In this document: positions 24,472-31,103 of the stretch, piece after piece
How positions within the stretch are numbered: the first letter of the stretch is position 1
Layout of the letters: the number at the start of each line of letters is the position of its first letter
DNA from: CAITNM01 sp037138055
Lineage (GTDB): Bacteria; Pseudomonadota; Alphaproteobacteria; Paracaedibacterales; CAITNM01
Assembly (NCBI GenBank): GCA_037138055.1
Contig: JBAXJB010000018.1
Span: 1-31,103 of the forward strand
Reading direction: 5' to 3'
Length of the DNA stretch: 31,103 bases
Position numbers and translations under genes: made by a program
The notes under the pieces: model-generated
The model's database searches: none
What the model saw: only the letters and a program-made list of their open reading frames with translations
Told to the model about the DNA's origin: nothing

Positions 24472-27259
24472 GAATAACCTCGTCGCAACGTTTACACAAG
24501 TCAGGCTCGCGCTGTGATCCTACTTCTGGTAAAATTTTCCAGCAACGTCCACATTTTTGACCTTCTGCAAGCTCAACGACAACACCTACTCCTCGCACAT
24601 CTTCCAAAGTAAATGCATTTGCAGGCATTTGCGCATGCACAATTACCAATTGCGAAGCGATCGCTAATTCAGCCCAGTCGATGTTATCCAAACGGTCTGA
24701 CCATTCAGAACTTACATACATAATTACGCTTGCTTGCAAGCTTGAACCAATTGTCTTTGCTGCTCGTTCTAATTCAAGAGCACCTGTTAACACCCTGCGA
24801 ATGTTACGCAAGTCTTCCCATTTCGCCGCCATGGACGGGTTGTCCCATTGACGAGGCATCTCGGGGAAAAATTGGGTGTGAATACTATTTGGTTCATCAC
24901 ATTCCTGGAAAGCATGCCAAGCTTCTTCTGCTGTAAAGCTTAAAACAGGAGCCAACCAATGCACTAAATGCATAAACACATGATGCATAACGTTCAGTGT
25001 AGCCAAACGCTTTTGTCCATTTAATGCATCGCAATACAAAGTATCTTTGCGAATATCAAAATAAAACGCCGATAAGTCAGTCGCACAAAATGTGTGTAGC
25101 TCACTGTAAAATGCCGCAAAGTCGTATGTTTTAAATAATTTCTGATGGCTTTTCTTAATGTCATTCAAACGGTGCAGCACCCACTGCTCAAGATTTGGCA
25201 ATTCATCATAAGCCACTTCATTTTTGTGTTCGTGCCCAGCAAGAGCCCCTAAAAGATAACGTAAGGTATTGCGGAAACGTCTATACACATCCTCATGATG
25301 TTTCAAAATTTCTTTACCAATTCGCACATCATCTGAATAATCAGAGCTTGCAGCCCACAAGCGCAGCATGTCAGCCCCCATGGAATCAATCACTTGTTGT
25401 GGCTCAACTCCATTACCTTGGGATTTCGACATTTTGTAGCCTTTTTCGTCAAGCACAAATCCATGAGTTAGAACTTGGCGATATGGCGCCACTCCACGCG
25501 TTCCACATGATTGTAACAATGATGTTTGAAACCATCCTCGGTGTTGGTCAGACCCTTCAAAATACATATCTGCAGGCCAGCTCATGTCTGGATTATTTTC
25601 TAAAATAAAGGTATGGGTACACGCGCTATCAAACCAAACATCTAAAATGTCATTGGCTTTTTCATAATCATCTGCCGCATAGGCACTGCCTAAGAAATAT
25701 GCCGAGTCGTATTTGTGCCAAGCTGCAATGCCTTCTTTTGCAATTGCATCAACAATCCGTTGGTGCACAGCTTCATCACGCAAAGCTTCACCTGTTGCTT
25801 TATGCACGAATACCGTAATAGGCACGCCCCACGTACGTTGACGAGACAGACACCAATCAGGTCGGTTTGTTACCATCGCTGAAATACGGTTTTTACCCAT
25901 AGCTGGGAACCACTCAACTTTATCAATTTCCTGCATTGCTTTTTTGCGTAAATCGTTACGGTCCATTGAAATAAACCATTGAGATGTAGCTCGGTAAATA
26001 AGTGGCGCTTTTGATCTCCAAGAATGCGGGTAGCTATGCACAAGCTTCGTTGCTTGCAACAATGCACCAACTTCTTTTAGTGCTGCTAGAACATCTGCAC
26101 CAACTTTAAAAATATGTTTGCCTGCAAACAATGGAACATGAGCATAATACACTCCGTCTCCTTGTACCGTTTCTGGCACGTCTATGCCAAATTCTTGGCC
26201 AACACCAAAATCTTCAATTCCGTGACCAGGTGCTGTATGCACTAAGCCCGTACCAGCATCAGTTGTGACATGCGCACCCGGCAACATTGGCACTTCAAAA
26301 TCGTACCCTTTTCCATGCCATGGGTGACGACAAATTATTCCTTTTAAATTTTCCCCATTCACATGACCAATGATTCCATAATTTTCAATGCCTAAAGCCG
26401 TTGCCACATCTGCAACCAAATCTTTAGCCACAAGCAATCGCATTCCACTTGGCACTAGCTCAGTTCCAGCTAACACCTCAATAACCGTGTAGGCATGATC
26501 ATGGCCATAAGCAATGGCTCTATTTCCTGGGAGTGTCCACGGCGTCGTAGTCCAAATTACCGCATGGGCATTTTTTAACGTTTCAATACTTGAAGTAACA
26601 ATTGGAAAGGCCACAAAAATTGCATCACTGGTGTGGTCATGGTATTCGACCTCAGCTTCAGCCAATGCCGTTTTTTCAACAACAGACCACATCACTGGTT
26701 TTAACCCACGGTATAGACCACCGTTCATTAAAAATTTACCAAGCTCCGCCGCAATTTTGGCTTCATTCTTAAAGTCCATAGTAATGTAAGGATTTTTCCA
26801 ATTAGCAATAACGCCCAAGCGCTGTAATTCTTCCGATTGAATACCAATCCACTTAGTAGCATAAACACGGCAAGATTCAATATATTCCAAAACATCAACA
26901 TCTTCTTTGCGCTGACCCTTAGCCTTGTATTGCTCCTCAACCTTCAATTCAATAGGTAAACCATGACAATCCCAACCAGGAACTGCTGGCGCATCATAAC
27001 CTGCCATTTGGTAGGTTTTATTCATTAAGTCTTTTAAGACATAAGTTAACGCATGACCACAGTGTAAATGACCGTTTGCATAAGGAGGCCCCCAATGCAG
27101 AATAAATTTCTTTTTTCCCTTTGACTGCGTACGCAACGCATTATAAATATCAATCTTTTGCCAATACGCTAAAAAATCTTTTTCACGAACAGCCAAGTTG
27201 GCTTTCATAGAAAATGGAGTTTTCGGCAAAAAAACCGTGTCTTTATAATCCCGTGTCAT
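24458..27259 (-). CDS. ileS: Isoleucyl-tRNA synthetase
   Basis: Class I synthetase with editing domain, 933 residues, full length. The HIGH signature appears as HCGH in PPYANGHLHCGHAL. The KMSKS motif is in GYKMSKSQGN. The WCISRQ-like region is WCLSRQRTWGVP. The C-terminal zinc-binding motif is complete (CGRCW then CKRC). ATG start at 27259. Upstream partner of lspA. Confidence 0.97.
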   Translation of the reverse strand: MTRDYKDTVFLPKTPFSMKANLAVREKDFLAYWQKIDIYNALRTQSKGKKKFILHWGPPYANGHLHCGHALTYVLKDLMNKTYQMAGYDAPAVPGWDCHGLPIELKVEEQYKAKGQRKEDVDVLEYIESCRVYATKWIGIQSEELQRLGVIANWKNPYITMDFKNEAKIAAELGKFLMNGGLYRGLKPVMWSVVEKTALAEAEVEYHDHTSDAIFVAFPIVTSSIETLKNAHAVIWTTTPWTLPGNRAIAYGHDHAYTVIEVLAGTELVPSGMRLLVAKDLVADVATALGIENYGIIGHVNGENLKGIICRHPWHGKGYDFEVPMLPGAHVTTDAGTGLVHTAPGHGIEDFGVGQEFGIDVPETVQGDGVYYAHVPLFAGKHIFKVGADVLAALKEVGALLQATKLVHSYPHSWRSKAPLIYRATSQWFISMDRNDLRKKAMQEIDKVEWFPAMGKNRISAMVTNRPDWCLSRQRTWGVPITVFVHKATGEALRDEAVHQRIVDAIAKEGIAAWHKYDSAYFLGSAYAADDYEKANDILDVWFDSACTHTFILENNPDMSWPADMYFEGSDQHRGWFQTSLLQSCGTRGVAPYRQVLTHGFVLDEKGYKMSKSQGNGVEPQQVIDSMGADMLRLWAASSDYSDDVRIGKEILKHHEDVYRRFRNTLRYLLGALAGHEHKNEVAYDELPNLEQWVLHRLNDIKKSHQKLFKTYDFAAFYSELHTFCATDLSAFYFDIRKDTLYCDALNGQKRLATLNVMHHVFMHLVHWLAPVLSFTAEEAWHAFQECDEPNSIHTQFFPEMPRQWDNPSMAAKWEDLRNIRRVLTGALELERAAKTIGSSLQASVIMYVSSEWSDRLDNIDWAELAIASQLVIVHAQMPANAFTLEDVRGVGVVVELAEGQKCGRCWKILPEVGSQREPDLCKRCDEVIHDHF

Positions 27260-27309
27260 GGTAAATCTTTTTTGTTTGATCCCTTATTTCTAAACGCTTT
27301 TTAAGGTTT

Positions 27310-28620
27310 TTAAAAGTGCTTAAGAAGAAGGCTAATGCAATACAGTATGGGAAGCAAAATAACACACGACCAAACCATGTAGCCTACAAAGCTAGGCATT
27401 TCAACGCCGCTTTGCTTTGCGATGCTGCGCACCATGAAATTTGGCGCATTCCCAATATAGCTCATCGCCCCCATATAAACTGCCCCCAATGATATTGCCA
27501 ACAAGGTCGATGGCAGTTGCTGCATCAATGTTTGCGCATTACCACCAGCCATTTTGAAAAATAATAAATAAGTCGGAGCGTTATCTAAAAAGGCAGAAAG
27601 ACTACCAGACAACCAAAAATAGCGCACATCAACAGGCATTCCTTGTTCATGCGCAAAACTAAACAATGCACGAAATGGCCCATCATCGCCCAGCTTTAAC
27701 ATTGCAGATATAGGAATAAGACTTAGAAAAATCACCAAAAACACACGTGCCACTTCTTTTAATGGCTCAAAATTAAAATGCTGATGATCATGAATATGCT
27801 TTGGCGTTAACCACATTGATAGTCCACCAATAAGCACATAGCCGAAATCACGAACAATATCCTGCCAGGAAATACCGACTCCCATAACTGATGCAACATA
27901 ATCATTACTCAAACAAGGCGCTAAAAGCGTAATCGCCACAATCGCCCCCATCAATACAAAATTCATACCACCTTCAATGGTAATGCTCACATCATAACGT
28001 TGCGAAACCGTGTGTTTATTTTTTGCCCGGTCAATACATGCAAAAACACCTAAACAAAAAGTAATCATCATTAAAAATGGCATCCATCCATGTTGTAGAG
28101 TCCAGCCAAAATCAACCCCAGCCAAATACCCCATAAATAACGGAGGATCTCCCAAAGGCGTTAAACTGCCCCCAATATTTGCTACAATAAAAATGAAGAA
28201 AACACCCAAATGCGTTTTATAAGCACGATTATGATTTAGCTTTAAAAAAGGACGAATCAATACCATTGAAGCACCCGTTGTGCCAATAAAATTGGCCAAG
28301 ACAGCTCCACTTAAAAGAATCATCACATTATTTTTCAAGCTATCAGACACATTGAACTGCACATGAATACCACCTGCTACTACGAAAAGCGCAAACAATA
28401 TGGCTAGAAATGCAATATATTCATGCAAAAGCATATGAGTAAAATTGTGCATTGCTTGATGAGCACCTTCAGCTTGCACCATAACCACTAACGCCCAAAT
28501 CCCAATTGCTGCGAGAATCGGTTTTTCAAAAACATGCCAAATTTTTGGCAGCAATAACGGGCATAATGCCAACCCTAACATTAATGCTGTATATGGAAAT
28601 GCGTCAGATAATGAATACAC
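27310..28620 (-). CDS. NhaD-type sodium:proton antiporter
   Basis: Polytopic inner-membrane transporter of the NhaD/ArsB-like ion transporter superfamily, 436 residues with about 10-12 hydrophobic helices. Family signatures: ANFIGTTGASMVLIRPFL, NIGGSLTPLGDPPLFMGYL, and the C-terminal FLDNAPTYLLFF with SYIGNAPNFMVRSIA. GTG start at 28620, with GAGGG about 13 bp upstream. It likely exports Na+ in exchange for protons. The cytoplasmic gap to ileS is only 50 bp, same strand. Confidence 0.87.
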   Translation of the reverse strand: MYSLSDAFPYTALMLGLALCPLLLPKIWHVFEKPILAAIGIWALVVMVQAEGAHQAMHNFTHMLLHEYIAFLAILFALFVVAGGIHVQFNVSDSLKNNVMILLSGAVLANFIGTTGASMVLIRPFLKLNHNRAYKTHLGVFFIFIVANIGGSLTPLGDPPLFMGYLAGVDFGWTLQHGWMPFLMMITFCLGVFACIDRAKNKHTVSQRYDVSITIEGGMNFVLMGAIVAITLLAPCLSNDYVASVMGVGISWQDIVRDFGYVLIGGLSMWLTPKHIHDHQHFNFEPLKEVARVFLVIFLSLIPISAMLKLGDDGPFRALFSFAHEQGMPVDVRYFWLSGSLSAFLDNAPTYLLFFKMAGGNAQTLMQQLPSTLLAISLGAVYMGAMSYIGNAPNFMVRSIAKQSGVEMPSFVGYMVWSCVILLPILYCISLLLKHF

Positions 28621-28702
28621 GTGAACTTTTATCCCTCGTTATTATTGGCATTCTCGCACAAGATACTTATTCAGATAAATGAAATTTCATTAATTCAAGG
28701 CA

Positions 28703-29692
28703 TTAATTTTTGTAGACTTGATTAATAGGACTCCCCATCTCAAAAGCCGTAATGTTATCTATTGTTGTCTGTGCTATGTTCTCCATAGCTTCCTCTGTCA
28801 AAAATGCGTAATGAGGCGTGACCAATACATTAGGGAATGAAAGCAGCTTTAAAAATTCTTTGTCATTAATTAGCTCATCTCGGAAGTCTCTATAGAATAA
28901 GCCCGGCTCTTTTGTATAAACGTCCAATCCTGCGCTTCCAACCTTACCTGATTCAAGCGCTTGAATGAGCGCTTGAGTATCTACAAGCCCCCCTCGTGCT
29001 GTATTAATTAACATCACGCCTTTTTTCATCAAGCCAAAAGCCTCTTCATTAATGATATTTCGAGTCTGATCAGTATTTGGGCAGTGCAGGCTAATGATAT
29101 CTGATTTAGCAAACAACTCATTTAGCTCCACATACTTCACACCTAGTTTTTCACAAGAATGATTAACAACAGGATCACATGCCAATATATTGCACCCAAA
29201 ACCTGCCATGACCTTCGAAAAAGCCTCACCAATATTACCTGTTCCAATAATACCTACCGTTTTTTTATGCAAATTAAATCCCAACAATCCTTCAAGCGTA
29301 AAGTTGTGCTGTAATCCTTGCGCATAAGCTTTTGTGATTTTTCGATTAAGCACTAAAATCAAACCTACAGCGAATTCAGCAATAGCTTCTGGAGCGTATT
29401 TCGGAACACGAGAAACCACTACTTTATGTTTTTTAGCAGCTTCTCCATCAATATAATCAAATCCTGCTGAACGTAATGTAATAAATTTAATGCCCAATTT
29501 TGCCAATTTTTCCATTAGCTCTTCTTTGACAAAATCTACAATAAAACAACTAATTCCATCGTAACCTTTAGCTTTATCTGCAGTTTCTAATGTCAACATA
29601 TCCGGCAAGAAGTAAAGCTCATGTTTACCCTGATTAGCTTCATTCAGGTAATCTCTTTCATATGATTTAGTGCTATAGACAATAACCTTCAT
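28703..29692 (-). CDS. D-lactate dehydrogenase-type 2-hydroxyacid dehydrogenase
   Basis: NAD-dependent enzyme that interconverts pyruvate and D-lactate or a related 2-oxo acid. The nucleotide-binding motif is VGIIGTGNIGEAF (about 145-157). The catalytic triad is visible: Arg in NTARGGLVD, Glu in YTKEPGLF, His in TPHYAFLTEEA. LRSAGFDYID is the substrate-side loop. 329 residues, the usual D-LDH length and pattern (LdhA-like). AAGGA precedes the ATG. It is the last gene before the putative island edge. Confidence 0.9.
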   Translation of the reverse strand: MKVIVYSTKSYERDYLNEANQGKHELYFLPDMLTLETADKAKGYDGISCFIVDFVKEELMEKLAKLGIKFITLRSAGFDYIDGEAAKKHKVVVSRVPKYAPEAIAEFAVGLILVLNRKITKAYAQGLQHNFTLEGLLGFNLHKKTVGIIGTGNIGEAFSKVMAGFGCNILACDPVVNHSCEKLGVKYVELNELFAKSDIISLHCPNTDQTRNIINEEAFGLMKKGVMLINTARGGLVDTQALIQALESGKVGSAGLDVYTKEPGLFYRDFRDELINDKEFLKLLSFPNVLVTPHYAFLTEEAMENIAQTTIDNITAFEMGSPINQVYKN

Positions 29693-29797
29693 GATTTTCT
29701 ATTCCTTGGAAAGACGTATAGCTAGAAAACTCTAGTCTAGACGAGGCCAGAATACATTAAAAACTATTAAATTTTCATTAAAGAATGTTTCTAGGGT

Positions 29798-29842
29798 TGG
29801 CGTTCCCGACGAGATTCGAACTCATGGCCTCAAGATTAGGAA
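29798..29842 (-). pseudogene. 3' half of tRNA-Arg(CCU), probable attachment site
   Basis: Read on the minus strand from 29842: anticodon loop TTCCTAA (anticodon CCU), 3' strand of the anticodon stem TCTTG, AGGCC, a T arm with stem ATGAG/CTCGT around TTCGAAT, acceptor strand CGGGAAC, discriminator G and CCA. Upstream of the loop the sequence does not pair with the stem and has no D arm, so only the 3' half exists. Such halves mark one end of an integrated element. The element side is to the right (integrase), the chromosome side to the left. The rest of 29693-30011 holds no gene; it carries this site and the integrase leader. Confidence 0.8.
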
Positions 29843-29926
29843 TTCCAAGATCTGGCATTTTCTACTGTTTAATACCACTTAAAAAACCTTTACACAGCAA
29901 CGATTACAGCATATTGTCAGCTTAAT

Positions 29927-29983
29927 GGGGGTACACCAAAATGTGCTGGTTTTTACCTAATTTGTAACCCCGGTGTAACCCCG
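29927..29983. repeat. Three copies of an 11-bp motif upstream of the integrase
   Basis: TGTAACCCCG occurs at 29963-29972 and 29974-29983, spaced 11 bp. An inverted copy, GGGGGTACACC, lies at 29927-29937 and differs by one base from the complement of GGTGTAACCCC (29972-29982). They could be arm-type integrase sites or an operator. Confidence 0.55.
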
Positions 29984-30011
29984 AATAAAACATATAAGCT
30001 AGGGTATAGAT

Positions 30012-31067
30012 ATGTCAGAGAATAAAATCAACTTTACCAAAGCAACTTTAGATGCTCTGCCTTTACCCGCCAGTGGTCAACGCCAAGCTTATCACGATAA
30101 AAAGACCAATGGCCTACAGATACGCATCACAAGTACTGGTGTTAAAACATTTTGCGTTTATCGACGCATCAAAAATGGAAACCCTGAACGTGTAACCATG
30201 GGACGTTACCCCGATATGTCTATTGAGCAGGCACGTAATGAGGCAGCACGTATAAATGCACTTATTGTTGATGGTATCAATCCAAACTCTGACGCTCGCG
30301 CACTAAAAACAGAAACAACATTGGAAGAATTGTTTGAAGAGTTCCTTAAACATCGTCGTAACCGGAAGGGTGCATATTTATCAGCGAGCACAAAAAGCAC
30401 CTACCAATATAATTTTAACTTGTACCTAGCCAAATGGAGTAAGCGGCAGTTATCCCAATTTAAAGACAATGATTTTGGTAAGCTACATACTGAGATAGGC
30501 AAAGAATACCCAACTACGGCTAATCGGATTATCGCCCTAGCATCTAGCTTGTTTGGGTATGCTACTGAGAAAAAATTGTTTAAAGGCACTAACCCGGCTC
30601 AAGGCATTAAAAAATTCTATGAAAATACTCGTGATCGTTTTTTACAGTCCGATGAATTACCTGCATTTTTCAAATCACTAGCAGAAGAACAAAACGATAC
30701 GTTGAGAGACTATTTTCTTATTTCCTTACTCACTGGTGCCAGGCGTTCTAATGTCCAAGAAATGCAATGGTCACAGATACATCTAGAGCGTGGAGAATGG
30801 CGTATACCTATTACTAAAAACGGGGACTCTCAAACAGTTACCCTAACTCATGAAGTTGTTGAGATTTTACGAGCACGACAAGGCACTAACACGACATGGG
30901 TATTTCCAGGGACTGGTGTTACTGGCCACCTTGTTGAACCTAAAAAATCCTGGAAACGTGTATTAGAGCGGGCTGGGATTGCCAACCTACGAATTCATGA
31001 TCTACGGCGTACTCTTGGTAGCTGGCAAGCAAAAACAGGCGCATCATTGGTGACTAACGTCAATTAG
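30012..31067 (+). pseudogene. P4-type tyrosine integrase, C-terminally truncated
   Basis: Site-specific recombinase with an N-terminal arm-binding domain (KINFTKATLDALPLP, then GLQIRITSTGVKTF and TMGRYPDMSIEQAR), a core-binding domain (about 100-195) and part of the catalytic domain. Catalytic Arg (TGARRSNVQ, about 244), the Lys in TKNGDSQTV and the HDLR motif (about 329-332) are present. The LGH segment and the nucleophilic Tyr are missing: after KTGASL the frame runs into unrelated sequence and stops. About 45 residues are lost compared with relatives near 400. Without the Tyr it should be inactive. It reads into the element from the tRNA-Arg site. Confidence 0.85.
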
Positions 31068-31103
31068 AATTTCTCCTAACGACAATTAAAAGTTCCATTT
31101 ATT
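31051..31103. mobile_element. Possible end of an insertion sequence interrupting the integrase
   Basis: The integrase sequence is lost at about 31050. From there, two imperfect direct repeats occur 22 bp apart: CAATTAGAATTTCTCC (31061-31076) and CAATTAAAAGTTCCAT (31083-31098), following a TG at 31051-31052. Repeated short terminal motifs of this kind are seen at IS21-family ends. Only 53 bp are visible, so family and boundaries are inferred. Confidence 0.45.

Noticed and set aside
25195..25608. 137-residue plus-strand frame inside ileS
   Set aside because: It lies wholly antisense to a clear, full-length ileS, shows no family features and has no ribosome site; a shadow frame.
24458..27259. 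Defective ileS because of the altered HIGH motif (HCGH)
   Set aside because: The two His and the Gly are kept, the second position of the motif varies in functional enzymes, and all other motifs are intact.
29798..29880. A complete, functional tRNA-Arg gene
   Set aside because: The sequence upstream of the anticodon loop cannot form the anticodon stem or a D arm, so only a 3' half is present.

Overview
The window looks like a chromosomal segment of a low-GC (roughly 40% by eye), probably host-associated alphaproteobacterium. Alphaproteobacterial markers are a TIGR02300-type zinc-ribbon protein, an ELM1-family protein, an NDUFAF5-type methyltransferase relative, a complex-I-type CHCC zinc finger next to ygfZ, RNase J, and a tRNA-Arg(CCU) 3' half of alphaproteobacterial type. 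Type VI secretion, flagellar rod genes with csrA, an RND pump and a Ser/Asp-rich repeat protein together point toward an amoeba-associated lineage such as Holosporales/Paracaedibacter. That placement is inference; no 16S gene is present.

Layout. 1-418: 3' end of a repeat-containing Ser/Asp-rich protein. 415-5086 (minus): flgB-flgC, then rubrerythrin-hisS-CHCC zinc finger-ygfZ, which are tightly packed, then a MotA/TolQ/ExbB-like membrane protein. 5167-5409: csrA, divergent from flgB. 5422-6336 (minus): nuoA-nuoB. 6609-7070 (minus): a rhodanese lipoprotein. 7215-9821: fmt-rnj behind a good sigma70-like promoter. 9890-11586 (minus): an MscS channel and a DUF3501 gene. 11778-12853: TIGR02300 gene and truA converging on a strong bidirectional terminator, with tRNA-Lys(UUU) 12 nt upstream of truA.

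13081-19353 (plus): RND adaptor, RND pump, a methyltransferase-like protein lacking the SAM-binding glycine motif, and an M16 zinc peptidase, all closely spaced or overlapping. 19354-22824 (minus): a compact type VI module of a fused TssB-TssC sheath protein, an Hcp-like tube protein, TssE and a small unknown coiled-coil protein. The baseplate, membrane-complex, ClpV and spike genes are not in the window, so this module must rely on components encoded elsewhere if it works.

23025-29692: an ELM1-family gene converging on ileS-lspA (overlapping), then an NhaD-type antiporter and a D-lactate dehydrogenase-type enzyme. From 29842 rightward the DNA looks like an integrated element. A tRNA-Arg(CCU) 3' half marks its edge, followed by repeats and a P4-type integrase. 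The integrase loses its C-terminus, including the catalytic tyrosine, where sequence resembling an insertion-sequence end begins at about 31051.

The most distinctive items are the TssB-TssC fusion, the 14-bp hairpin between hcp and tssE, the repeat protein with eukaryote-like short motifs, the methyltransferase without motif I, and the island edge with its broken integrase. No CRISPR array or rRNA gene was seen.
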